Assembly: GCA_023432025.1 (NCBI GenBank)
Contig: JAEYVE010000201.1
Location: 1 to 56,561 of the forward strand
Reading direction: 5' to 3'
DNA length: 56,561 bases
DNA from: Pseudomonadota bacterium
GTDB lineage: Bacteria; Myxococcota_A; Polyangia; Polyangiales; Polyangiaceae
Positions 35,190-43,187 of this stretch are shown in pieces. The notes under the pieces were generated by a model. The model did no database searches and was not told the DNA's origin. It saw only the letters and a program-made list of their open reading frames with translations. Position numbers and translations under genes: made by a program. Each line of letters starts with the position of its first letter. Within the stretch, counting starts at the first letter, position 1.

Positions 35190-35651
35190 TCATTGGTTGG
35201 AGGCCCTCTTGGCCTCCTCTTCCACGGAGTGCGGCTCCGGACCGTGCGCTCGCACCTGAATCTTCTGCGGTACAGCAGCCACGGGCTTGGGGATGGTGAC
35301 CGTGAGAAGTCCGTTGGCGACGACTGCGTCGATGCGCTCTGCGCTGACACCCTTCGGTAGAACGAACGTGCGCTGGAAGCTTCCCAGCGTGCGTTCGACG
35401 CGATGGTAGCCGGATTCTGCGGTGCGTTTTTCCGAGCTGCGCTCTCCCTTCAACGTGAGGACGCCGTCCTTCACGCTGATGTCGAGCTCGTTGGCGGTCA
35501 GGCCCGGCACGTCCGCGTTCAGCACGTAGGCTTCCTTGGTTTCGCGGATATCGACGGCCGGCAAGAAGCTCCGCTCTTGCGTACGCGGGGCCCAACGGAG
35601 GCGGTCATCGTTCGCAAACAGGTCGTCGAATTGGTTCCACAGACTCAACAT
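35190..35651 (-). CDS. small heat shock protein, Hsp20/alpha-crystallin family
   Basis: ATP-independent chaperone that holds unfolding proteins. I chose ATG 35651 (MLSLWNQF) because AAAGGAG lies 9 bases upstream; a frame-open ATG at 35684 has no such site. The 153-residue protein has the alpha-crystallin domain (about 35-130; PAVDIRETKEAYVLNADVPG to LTVTIPKP) and ends in a Lys/Glu tail. A V-x-I/V type C-terminal motif is only weakly seen (IQVRA). The upstream region contains a 7-bp inverted repeat at 35695-35711 that may matter for heat control. Confidence 0.95.
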   Translation of the reverse strand: MLSLWNQFDDLFANDDRLRWAPRTQERSFLPAVDIRETKEAYVLNADVPGLTANELDISVKDGVLTLKGERSSEKRTAESGYHRVERTLGSFQRTFVLPKGVSAERIDAVVANGLLTVTIPKPVAAVPQKIQVRAHGPEPHSVEEEAKRASNQ

Positions 35652-35957
35652 GGCGTACTTCTCCTTTGGACGCGCAGCGTCCATGCAATGACAAGGTGAG
35701 CAAGGCTCACCGATGGTGGGTGCCGACCGCCTCCGCGAAGAGGCGATTTCGTCCGGAGCGCCCGAGCCGAAAGACCAGCTCTCGGAGACGCACCGGGGAC
35801 GGCGGTCACGCGCGAACGCGGAACGCCGAAATCGGCAAAGTAGGGTTTTTTGCGCCCTCTCCTCGAGCGCAAGAAGAACCTAACCACCGTCGATCACGCG
35901 TCAAGGCGCGCTCCGGATTTCTCGCAACACGGGTTCGCCAGCGACCGAAGAGCGTCC
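35652..35957. other. 306-bp divergent intergenic region, hsp20/dprA
   Basis: This spacer should contain the promoters of both divergent genes. I see no CIRCE (TTAGCACTC-N9-GAGTGCTAA) or clear sigma-32 type promoter. It holds the inverted repeat at 35695-35711, a short GCCGA/TCGGC stem at 35825-35836 and a run of six T at 35845-35850. Confidence 0.6.
35695..35711. promoter_or_regulatory. inverted repeat upstream of hsp20
   Basis: GGTGAGC (35695-35701), a 3-base loop and GCTCACC (35705-35711) form a perfect 7-bp inverted repeat 44 bases before the hsp20 start codon. It is a candidate operator or a 5'-leader hairpin. It does not match the HAIR or CIRCE consensus. Confidence 0.45.
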
Positions 35958-36959
35958 ATGTTGCGTCCTACCGCCGTCGAAGCCTGTCGAGTTCTCGAGG
36001 GAAGCGCGCTGCCGCGTCAGATGAGTGATTTGCCCGAGCCGCCGCGCCGACTGTACCTGTGGGGCGCGCTTCCCCCGGAGCCCTACGTGGCCATCGTCGG
36101 CTCGCGCTCGTGCACGCCGGAGGCTCGGGCGTTCGTACGCCAGATGGCGACGGAGCTCGGGCGTGCTGGCGTCACCGTGGTGTCGGGAGGCGCAGTCGGC
36201 ATCGACGCCGCAGCGCATTGGGGCGCGCTGGACGCGGGCGCTCCAACGTTGGTCATCGCCCCCGCGGGGCTCTCGCATCCCTTTCCGGCGGAGCACGAGG
36301 CACTCTTTCATCGCATCGTCGAGTCGGGGGGGGCCTACTTGTCGCTGGACGCGGGCCCTTCGGTACGCGGCCGTTTTTTCTCCAGAAACGCGGTGCTGGC
36401 GGCGCTCGCGGACGTCGTGGTCATTGGAGAAGCCAACGCACGTAGCGGCTCGCGCAACGCGGCCAAACACGCGCGCGAGCTTGGTCGGGCGCTCTTCGTC
36501 GTGCCTGCCGCTGGATGGAACGCCAAGGGGTGGGGGAGCAACGCCGAGCTGCGTCTGGGCGCACGCTGGGTGGAGCGCACCCAGGACGTGCTCCGCTATT
36601 TGATCGAAACCGGACGGATCGTGAGTGACGGTGTATTGCGGCGGGACGTGGCGCTGCACGGCGTGGCCCATTTGTCGAAGCTCCCTCGCACAGAGCCGCA
36701 CGAGGCTGCCCTCAAGAAAAAACGAAAGGGCACGGCCCCAGCTGCGCAGCTCCGTTTCGGAGAAGGGGAGTCACTGGCACCGTCCTCCGAGCTGACTCGG
36801 GTGCGTCAGGCATTGCTGGAAGGTGTGTGCTCGGCAGACGACATTTGCGCGAAGACGGGCCTCTCGCCGCAGGCGGTCCAGGTCGTGCTGTTCGACTTGA
36901 CGCTGCGCGGTGAGGCGGCGCTCGACGCAGGTGGCGTCTTGCGCTTGGTGGCGCGGTGA
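35958..36959 (+). CDS. dprA: DNA-processing protein DprA
   Basis: Rossmann-like single-strand DNA binding protein that loads RecA in natural transformation and recombination. I chose ATG 35958 (MLRPTAVEA); the product is 333 residues. The core motif run is VAIVGSRSCTPEA, VVSGGAVGIDAAAHWGALD, VIAPAGLSHPFPAEHEALF and the GRFFSRNAVLAALADVVV segment. The C-terminus (about 265-333) is a DprA-type winged helix (VRQALLEGVCSADDICAKTG). The N-terminal SAM domain of long DprA proteins is missing or reduced. The next gene, trmFO, is a common dprA neighbour, although topA, often between them, is absent. Confidence 0.93.
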   Translation: MLRPTAVEACRVLEGSALPRQMSDLPEPPRRLYLWGALPPEPYVAIVGSRSCTPEARAFVRQMATELGRAGVTVVSGGAVGIDAAAHWGALDAGAPTLVIAPAGLSHPFPAEHEALFHRIVESGGAYLSLDAGPSVRGRFFSRNAVLAALADVVVIGEANARSGSRNAAKHARELGRALFVVPAAGWNAKGWGSNAELRLGARWVERTQDVLRYLIETGRIVSDGVLRRDVALHGVAHLSKLPRTEPHEAALKKKRKGTAPAAQLRFGEGESLAPSSELTRVRQALLEGVCSADDICAKTGLSPQAVQVVLFDLTLRGEAALDAGGVLRLVAR

Positions 36960-37099
36960 CGAGCTCGCGTTGAACAGCCAGGAACGTCGAGCGGCGCTGC
37001 CGCCGGGCCGAACGGCCACGCGTCGCGCTGGACCGGCGGGGGCCCTCGCTCTAAGAACGCCTCCCAGACGCGCTCTTTCGATGCGTGGAAGGCTGAAAT

Positions 37100-38425
37100 A
37101 TGACGGACGTGACAATCGTGGGCGCGGGCCTCGCTGGGAGCGAAGCCGCTCTGCAACTGGCAGCGCGCGGGCACCGCGTACGCTTGATAGAGCAAAAACC
37201 CGAGCGGAAAACGCCGGCTCAGAACAGCGATCATCTATGTGAGCTCGTCTGCTCGAACTCCTTCCGTGGAGCGTCGCTGGCGAACGCCGTGGGCCTGCTC
37301 AAGGAGGAAATGCGTCGCCTCGGCTCGAACGTCATGGCTGCTGCGGAGATGGTGCGCGTGCCCGCTGGCGGCGCCTTGGCGGTCGACCGTGAGGCGTTCG
37401 CCGCTGAAATGACGAGACGCTTGAAGGCTCACCCGAACGTCGAAGTCGTGTCGGCGCTCGTCACGGCAGTGCCGGACGAGCGCCCCGTCGTGGTGGCGAC
37501 CGGACCGCTCACGGGAGACGCGTTGGCCGCAGACGTGGCGCGACGTCTGGGGGGCGACAGCCTTGCCTACTACGACGCGATCGCGCCGATCATCAGCGCC
37601 GAGTCCATCGACTGGGACAAGGTGTTCATCGCGTCGCGCTGGGACAAGGGTCAGAGCGACGAGGACAAGTCCGCTTACGTCAACTGCCCCATGAACAAGG
37701 AGCAATACGACGCGTTCGTCGCCGCCATCAACGAGGCGAAAAAGGTGGAGCCCAACGAGTTCGAGGAGGTGCGTTACTTCGAGGGCTGCCTGCCCATCGA
37801 GGTCATGGCCGAACGCGGACCGAAAACGCTGGCGTTCGGCCCCATGAAGCCTGCTGGCCTCACGGATCCGAAGACCGGGCGCTGGCCGTACGCAGTGGTT
37901 CAGCTGCGCAAGGAAGACGAAGCGGGCACCGCGTACAATTTGGTCGGCTTCCAGACGCGTATGACGTGGGGCGAGCAAACGCGCGTGCTTCGTATGATTC
38001 CCGGCCTGGAGCAGGCCGAGTTTTTCCGCCACGGCGCCGTTCACCGGAATACGTTCTTGAACGCGCCGCGCTCGCTGGACGATACGTGGCAGCTTCCGAG
38101 CGATCCTGGCCTTTACTTTGCGGGCCAAATCGTCGGCACGGAGGGGTACGTCGAAGCCGCAGCGGGAGGATGGCTCGTGGCGCACTTCATCGCGGAGCGC
38201 CTCGCCGGACGTGAGCCGGAGCCGCTGCCAGCCACGACGGCTCACGCTGGGCTCTTGAAGCACACGCGTTGCCACGCCGACGACTACCAACCGTCCAACA
38301 TCACCTTCGCACACTTGCCTCCCTGGGAGGGGCAGCGTCTACAGAAGCGCGCCAAGTACGAGCAAATGGCGCTCCGCGCGCTGTCGGACTTGGACGCTTG
38401 GCTCGCGCGCCGCGCAGCGGCCTGA
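37100..38425 (+). CDS. trmFO: tRNA (m5U54) methyltransferase, folate/FAD-dependent
   Basis: Makes ribothymidine at U54 of tRNA using methylene-tetrahydrofolate and FADH2. The 441-residue protein starts with the FAD-binding VTIVGAGLAGSEAALQLA, followed by the family-specific NSDHLCELVCSNSFRG (C51) and FEGCLPIEVMAERG (C230). These are the two conserved Cys of the family. Further typical stretches are PYAVVQLRKEDEAGTAYN and GTEGYVEAAAGG. A strong hairpin terminator lies about 60 bp after the stop. Confidence 0.96.
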   Translation: MTDVTIVGAGLAGSEAALQLAARGHRVRLIEQKPERKTPAQNSDHLCELVCSNSFRGASLANAVGLLKEEMRRLGSNVMAAAEMVRVPAGGALAVDREAFAAEMTRRLKAHPNVEVVSALVTAVPDERPVVVATGPLTGDALAADVARRLGGDSLAYYDAIAPIISAESIDWDKVFIASRWDKGQSDEDKSAYVNCPMNKEQYDAFVAAINEAKKVEPNEFEEVRYFEGCLPIEVMAERGPKTLAFGPMKPAGLTDPKTGRWPYAVVQLRKEDEAGTAYNLVGFQTRMTWGEQTRVLRMIPGLEQAEFFRHGAVHRNTFLNAPRSLDDTWQLPSDPGLYFAGQIVGTEGYVEAAAGGWLVAHFIAERLAGREPEPLPATTAHAGLLKHTRCHADDYQPSNITFAHLPPWEGQRLQKRAKYEQMALRALSDLDAWLARRAAA

Positions 38426-38485
38426 GCGCGCGTCACCCCATCCGCTCGGAAGACCGCAACGGGAAGCCCGCTGCTGACCGGGCCG

Positions 38486-38525
38486 AAGCAAGAGGAGGCG
38501 AACGAGAGCTCGCCTCCTCTTGCTT
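38486..38525 (+). terminator. trmFO terminator
   Basis: Perfect 16-bp stem: AAGCAAGAGGAGGCGA (38486-38501) and TCGCCTCCTCTTGCTT (38510-38525), with an 8-base loop, followed by a short T-containing tail. It lies 60 bp after the trmFO stop. Confidence 0.75.
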
Positions 38526-38550
38526 TGTGCGCACATGTCCCCCGGTCGTC

Positions 38551-38624
38551 GAGCTCTGCTGAAAACGAACGGCGTGACTTGTTCACCCGGCCGTGAGCTC
38601 TGCTGAAAACGAACGGCGTGACTT
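38551..38624. repeat. tandem 30-bp direct repeats
   Basis: Two exact 30-bp copies (38551-38580 and 38595-38624; each starts GAGCTCTGCTGAAAACGAAC) with a 44-bp period. The bases before each copy are also similar (CCCGGTCGTC and CCCGGCCGT). Only two copies exist, so this is a duplication and not a CRISPR array. Confidence 0.85.
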
Positions 38625-38810
38625 CCGAAACTGCTGGATTTCACCTGCGTGGACTCCGTGTGAAAGGGGTGTTCTTCGCAGGTTAAGCTACAGGCGCGTC
38701 GATGTGCGTTTGGTGCGTCGATCGACCGGCAAAGATGCAATTGGGTTAGCGATACTGAATTGTTCGGTTTGCGGAACTACGGTAACTAGCTCCGACCCCC
38801 GACACCTCGA

Positions 38811-38950
38811 GAGCAGGCGCAGAACGTCGTCCGTACGGTGCGTAGCGACTTCGACACGGCACTCGTCAATTGGCGGAGCAGGTGCAGAACGCCGTCCGTA
38901 CAACGCTCGTAGATTCGGCCCGCGGTCAACGGCCGTCGATACGGCACTCG
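38811..38950. repeat. decayed direct repeat overlapping FHA gene 3' end
   Basis: GAGCAGGCGCAGAACGTCGT (from 38811) recurs from 38876 with two mismatches over 26 bp. The CGACACGGCACTCG segment near 38852 recurs as CGATACGGCACTCG near 38937. The second copy supplies the last codons of the FHA gene (ends 38926). Confidence 0.6.
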
Positions 38951-39444
38951 GCGACGAGGATGTCGTAGAGGCGCGGTGAGTCCACGAATTCGAACTCGAG
39001 GGAGCCGAAGGCGACCGAATCGCCGACCGTCAGCTTTTCCGTGGCGCCCGCCTCCAACACTCGACTGCGCAAAAAGGTGCGGTTCGACGGGTTGTTGTCG
39101 TGAATGCTGAAGGATCCATCCGGTTCGCGAATGACGTGCGCGTGGACCTTCGACACGAAGGGCACTCGGAGAAGCAAATCGCTATTGGTGGCTCGCCCGA
39201 CCGTGAGACGCTCCGGGAAAGGATTTCCCTCGCGTTTGACGACGGGGACGATGCGCCACTCGTCCGCGAACGGGTCCGTGTCCACTTTGGCCGCGACGGT
39301 ATTGAACCCGAAGGAGCCTTCTTGTTTGGCAGCGCTCACACCAGCGCGGGGGCGTTTGATGAAAAAGTACCCGGGGTGCTGCGCCACGAACTCCGCTCGC
39401 GCCACGGATCTCGCCGTTTTCAAGTACGGTGTGATCTGCTGCAT
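38926..39444 (-). CDS. FHA-domain protein
   Basis: A 172-residue cytoplasmic phosphothreonine-binding protein; I chose ATG 39444 (MQQITPYLK). The N-terminal 80 residues are of unknown fold with basic patches. The FHA domain occupies about 85-170 with the usual order of motifs: LTVGRATNSDLLL (G-R), VSKVHAHV (S-x-x-H) and NNPSNRTFLRSRVLEAG (N-x-x-N/T-x), ending in LTVGDSVAFGSLEFEF. It is the last of three minus-strand genes with a Ser/Thr kinase upstream (147 bp), its probable phospho-partner. The C-terminal codons fall in a duplicated DNA segment. Confidence 0.9.
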   Translation of the reverse strand: MQQITPYLKTARSVARAEFVAQHPGYFFIKRPRAGVSAAKQEGSFGFNTVAAKVDTDPFADEWRIVPVVKREGNPFPERLTVGRATNSDLLLRVPFVSKVHAHVIREPDGSFSIHDNNPSNRTFLRSRVLEAGATEKLTVGDSVAFGSLEFEFVDSPRLYDILVAECRIDGR

Positions 39445-39547
39445 CGCGTTCTCACCAGAATAGCATTCTGGAAGCGACTCGCGGAACGAAAAGGATAAAC
39501 GGCGCACCCTCGGGCTTGGAGGCGCTTTCTTCGAAGACGCCCATTCT

Positions 39548-39607
39548 CAACGGCACGCGTTTCAACGGCACGCGTTTCAACGGCACTCGCATCAGAGGCA
39601 CTCGGAG
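39548..39607. repeat. 15-bp tandem repeat at the kinase gene 3' end
   Basis: CAACGGCACGCGTTT occurs twice exactly (39548-39562, 39563-39577), followed by two diverged copies (39578-39592 and 39593-39607). The repeats lie across the stop codon of the Ser/Thr kinase gene (39592-39594). Confidence 0.8.
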
Positions 39608-41355
39608 CGCACTCTCTTGATACCGCCGGCGTCGACGTAGAACGGCTGCGCGCACGCGGCGGGCTTGGCGGAGCGAACAGGCGGCGCCGAAGGCGCGGCG
39701 GTCGCGGCGGGCGCCGGAGTCGACGATCGAGCGCGTCGGCTTGAGCGTCGAGAGTCGGAGGTGGGCGCGGGTTCGGGAGCGGCCTTCTGCAGCGTGAGCT
39801 CGATCGTGGTGTCCTTGGTTGCAGAAAACTCCGAGACCGAGTCCACGTAGCCGGGTGCGGTGGCGCGCAAGCGATACACCTTGCCATCGCTGGGCAGGAC
39901 CTTGGTCGTGGGGTTGGACGGGAGCTTCTGATCGTCCAAGAAGAGCTCGGCTTCCTTGGGCTCGACGCTGAACCCAATCGTCGCCGTTTGCGGAAGCTCC
40001 TGAACGGGCTCGGGCGGTGCCTGAACGACCGTTTGGACGACGGTGGGTGGGGGCGGCTCCTTGCCCATTTGCGTCATGAAAAAGTAGCCGCCCGAGCCCG
40101 TGAGCGTGAGAAGCGCCAAGGGAATGAGCCAGCCTCGCTTGGAGGCCGCTCGAGCGTTCGGATTGGAGAGCGTGCCGTTCGAGAGTGAGCCGCCCGAGAG
40201 GGAGCCGTTCGAGAGCAGGTTGCTCGACACCGATCCTGTGCCCGAGCCAGCGGTGCGCACTTCCGAGCGCGCCGAGAAATCCGCGCTGTTGGTGCCGTCC
40301 TCGAACGCGCGAGACAACTGGTGCTCGATGAGCGCTTTGATTTCGGCTCTCGTCGTCGAAAACAAACCCGACACGAACGCGCCGATTTCCTTCGGCTTGA
40401 CCGGTTCGCTGAAGCGCTCGAGATAACGCTCGAGGTCTTCCTGGAGCTGAAGGGCCGTTTCGTAACGTTGGTCCGGATCCGTCGCCAAGGCCTTCATCAC
40501 GATGTGGTTCAGCTCGTCGTCGCAGAGCTGGTTCACGCTCTGCGGCGTCGGAATGTCCCCATTGATGACCCGACGCATGATGTGAACGTCGGGGGCGTCC
40601 TTCCAGAGCTTTCGTCCGGTAGCGGCGGCCCACAAGATGCAGCCTACCGAGTAGAGATCCGCTCGGCGGTCCAGGTTGTCGGCGACCATTTGTTCGGGCG
40701 CCATGTACGCGATTTTGCCTTTGACCACGCCGGTCGCGGTGTGCGTCGACGACGACGACGCCTTCGCGATGCCGAAGTCGAGCATTTTTACCTGACCGCG
40801 ATAAGTGACGAAGATGTTCTGCGGAGACACGTCACGGTGCACGAGGTGCAGCGGCGAGCCGTCGTACGCGGAGAGCTCGTGCGCGTAATGCAGACCCTCG
40901 AGCGCGCTGATGACGATGCGCAGATACATGGCCGTGCTGACCTTCTGCCCGGCCTTCTCTGCGGCGCGTATGATCTCGGCGAGCGACTGCCCTTCGAGGT
41001 ACTCCATCACGATGACGTGACGCTCGCCCTCCGTGCCGACCTCGTACGTTTGCACCACGTTCGGGTGGTTGAGCTGCGCGGCGAGGCGAGCTTCGTCGAG
41101 GAACATCGCCAATGCGCCCGGCTCCGAAGCGAGCTCGGGCAACACCGCTTTGAGCACCATCAGCTTGTTGACGCCGCCTGGACCTCGCGCGACCGCGAGG
41201 TACACGTTCGACATGCCGCCGCGACCGAGCTCGGCCAAAATACGATACTTGCCAACCCAGTGAATGGGACGCTCCTGCGCGCTCGGATCAATGCCGGGAG
41301 CGGTGCGAGACACTTCGTTGTCTGGGGAAAGAGTCCCTGCGAGTCGCGACGACAT
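39592..41355 (-). CDS. membrane Ser/Thr protein kinase with PEGA-like C-terminus
   Basis: Hanks-type kinase of 587 residues. The N-terminal cytoplasmic domain has the Gly loop ELGRGGMSNVYLA (42-54), Lys69, catalytic HRDVSPQN (D176), DFGIAKA (D194) and GKIAYMAPEQ. A Ser/Asn/Gly-rich juxtamembrane stretch, partly repeated (SNGSLSGGSLSNGTLSN), leads to one membrane helix (about 410-430). The outer part holds a PEGA-like domain (ATIGFSVEPKEAELFLDD to ELTLQKA) and a disordered Ala/Pro/Ser-Arg tail. This is the usual myxobacterial layout. The kinase lies between an unusual sensor gene and an FHA gene on the same strand. Confidence 0.95.
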   Translation of the reverse strand: MSSRLAGTLSPDNEVSRTAPGIDPSAQERPIHWVGKYRILAELGRGGMSNVYLAVARGPGGVNKLMVLKAVLPELASEPGALAMFLDEARLAAQLNHPNVVQTYEVGTEGERHVIVMEYLEGQSLAEIIRAAEKAGQKVSTAMYLRIVISALEGLHYAHELSAYDGSPLHLVHRDVSPQNIFVTYRGQVKMLDFGIAKASSSSTHTATGVVKGKIAYMAPEQMVADNLDRRADLYSVGCILWAAATGRKLWKDAPDVHIMRRVINGDIPTPQSVNQLCDDELNHIVMKALATDPDQRYETALQLQEDLERYLERFSEPVKPKEIGAFVSGLFSTTRAEIKALIEHQLSRAFEDGTNSADFSARSEVRTAGSGTGSVSSNLLSNGSLSGGSLSNGTLSNPNARAASKRGWLIPLALLTLTGSGGYFFMTQMGKEPPPPTVVQTVVQAPPEPVQELPQTATIGFSVEPKEAELFLDDQKLPSNPTTKVLPSDGKVYRLRATAPGYVDSVSEFSATKDTTIELTLQKAAPEPAPTSDSRRSSRRARSSTPAPAATAAPSAPPVRSAKPAACAQPFYVDAGGIKRVRSECL

Positions 41356-41513
41356 TGCGCAGGCATCCTAGCAGGCTGGTCCGGGACTTTCGCCCGACGC
41401 CCGCTGTTTTTGTGGTTACCGCGCAACCGAAGGAGCAGCGTGTGGGATAGCGAAAAGGAAGCGCTTTGTGGGTGAGTGTGAGGACCCGAGCTACTTGTGT
41501 CGTGACCACGGGG

Positions 41514-43055
41514 TCAGTCGTCGCGCGGGGGCGGGACGACGCTTTCGAGCGAAGCACGCTCTTCTGCTTGGCGACGGAGCTGCGTGAAGTTCTTTTCGAG
41601 CAGGTAGAGGCGCCGCAGCTCGCGAGTGGCCACGATGCGAGCGAGCGCGCTACTCAGCACATAACGAAGCTCGATGTGCGCGTGCGGATCGAGGTCCTGT
41701 GTTTCCGTAACGGTATAGCCGAAATGCTCTGCGCCGATGTGAAGGGTCTCCACCAGGAGCTGCGCGGGGCCGCCGTGCTTCAAGAACCCCGATGGGAAAA
41801 GCCGCTCAACCGGGAACTGCTCTGACTCGTTCAAGAACACCACTTCTCGCCCGGTGAACTCCAACACGGCCCGCGCGTGGCGTCGGCTGCCCGCGTACAG
41901 GCAGAGCAAGAAGCGTTTGGGGCGGAGCAGCCGCAAGACACGCGTCATCGCGTGAGCGAGCTCTTGAAAACCCGTTGCCGCGATGACGGGCTCCGCGAGG
42001 CGCGAGAGCTCCGTGTGAACGCGACGCGAGGCGAGCTGCCTCCGAATCAACTTGCGGAACGCGTCGTCGATGAGCTCGCGTTCGTTTGCCGGGGTAGCTG
42101 CGGTGAGCGCGCTGCGCCGCGTGTCCGGGCCATGACAGCCGCACGACCTGCGAATGACGAGCGCGGTCGACGTGAGCGTTGCGTCTTGCGGAGACTCGTG
42201 CGCCAAGAGCTTGGCGACGAGATCGGCCGAGGCCATGCCTTGCTCGAAAATGGGCTGTTTGACGGTCGTGAGGGCGGGGGCGACGAACGCAGCCTCGGCG
42301 GTGTCGTCGAAGCCGACGACTTTGACGACGTCGGGAATGGGGATGCCCTGCGCCTTCAAGCCATCTATGGCGCCGATCGCCATCAGATCATTTGCGGCCA
42401 AGATGGCGTCGAATCCGCGGTTTTTTCTCTGGCGGAGCGTGTGAACTGCCTCGTGCCCGGAGCGGGCCTCGTAGTCGCCGCGAACCACGAGCGTGGGGTC
42501 GAACGGTAAGCCAAAGTCGCTCAGGGCGGCTCGGTACGCGTCCAACCTGCGCTGACTGTCCTGGCTCCGTTCGGGGCCGGCAATGAACGCGATCGTGCGG
42601 CAGTCGTGCCGCTTCACCAAGTGCGCGAACGCCTGAAGAATGCCGACTTCGTCGTTGACGCGTACGACCGTGGTGCGGGCCAGCTCGACGCCGATGCTGA
42701 CCACCGTAGCGCGGCTATTGTTCACGGCCTCCTGGAGCGCTCGATCTCCGTTGTCGAGCGTTTCCGAGAGCAAGACGAGCGCGTCCAGCGCGGAGGGGAA
42801 AACAGGGGAGCCCTCGCTTTGGAACAGGGGCGCGGACGGGAAGCCTCCGGCGAGCCCCACGGCGTTGTAGCCGAGGCGCGAAAAGCGTTGGAACGCGCCC
42901 TCGATGATGCGAAGCGAATACGGATCGCCGAGAGTGTCGCCCAGAATTCCGACGAGGGGAGGAGTCACGCGAGGAGGGGGGAGTCGAATCGGCAAGTCGA
43001 GCTCAGGGCAGTTTCGAAGAGGACATGCTGTGGGCGCAAGTGAGCGCGAGTACAA
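41514..43055 (-). CDS. LacI-type sugar-binding sensor without DNA-binding domain
   Basis: A 513-residue protein from TTG 43055; GTG 42968 is an alternative start. Residues about 33-310 form a type I periplasmic-binding-protein fold as in LacI regulators (VGILGDTLGDPYSLRIIEGAF, then VGFDDTAEAAFVAPALTTV), but there is no helix-turn-helix before it. The C-terminal part (about 315-500) is like the linker/GAF-type region seen between such sensors and histidine kinase or AraC outputs, ending in a coiled coil (LLEKNFTQLRRQAEERA). No output domain follows. It is first in the group with the kinase and the FHA gene, so it may act by binding one of them; this is inferred. Confidence 0.75.
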   Translation of the reverse strand: MYSRSLAPTACPLRNCPELDLPIRLPPPRVTPPLVGILGDTLGDPYSLRIIEGAFQRFSRLGYNAVGLAGGFPSAPLFQSEGSPVFPSALDALVLLSETLDNGDRALQEAVNNSRATVVSIGVELARTTVVRVNDEVGILQAFAHLVKRHDCRTIAFIAGPERSQDSQRRLDAYRAALSDFGLPFDPTLVVRGDYEARSGHEAVHTLRQRKNRGFDAILAANDLMAIGAIDGLKAQGIPIPDVVKVVGFDDTAEAAFVAPALTTVKQPIFEQGMASADLVAKLLAHESPQDATLTSTALVIRRSCGCHGPDTRRSALTAATPANERELIDDAFRKLIRRQLASRRVHTELSRLAEPVIAATGFQELAHAMTRVLRLLRPKRFLLCLYAGSRRHARAVLEFTGREVVFLNESEQFPVERLFPSGFLKHGGPAQLLVETLHIGAEHFGYTVTETQDLDPHAHIELRYVLSSALARIVATRELRRLYLLEKNFTQLRRQAEERASLESVVPPPRDD

Positions 43056-43124
43056 GTTGGCGGAATCGTCCTAAGTTGCGCGTCGATTTGTCAGTCAAAT
43101 GCCCACACGCGGACGAGGTAGTGA

Positions 43125-43165
43125 GAACAAAAGAAACGAAGGTCAGCCCCGAGGGCTGACCTTCG
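43125..43165 (-). terminator. rho-independent terminator of the CBM-like lipoprotein gene
   Basis: Perfect 13-bp stem CGAAGGTCAGCCC (43137-43149) and GGGCTGACCTTCG (43153-43165) with a 3-base loop. On the minus strand it is followed by TTTCTTTTGTT, a T-rich tract, 23 bases after the stop codon. Confidence 0.85.
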
Positions 43166-43187
43166 AATCGTTCGGCCGGCCGCGAAC

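Larger units (their letters stand above)
38426..38925. other. 500-bp repeat-containing intergenic region
   Basis: No convincing gene here. It contains, in order, the trmFO terminator (38486-38525), a tandem pair of 30-bp repeats (38551-38624), loose inverted repeats around 38640-38690 (TTTCAC/GTGAAA and ACCTGCG/CGCAGGT) and the first copy of a decayed repeat that reaches into the FHA gene. Base composition is more AT-rich than average around 38630-38790. A 71-codon minus-strand frame at 38688-38903 is not supported. Confidence 0.6.

Noticed and set aside
38551..38624. possible CRISPR array
   Set aside because: Only two repeat copies with a 14-bp spacing, and no cas genes anywhere in the window.
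38688..38903. 71-codon minus-strand frame downstream of the FHA gene
   Set aside because: It lies in decayed repeats, lacks a convincing RBS and has no recognisable domain; probably remnant DNA.
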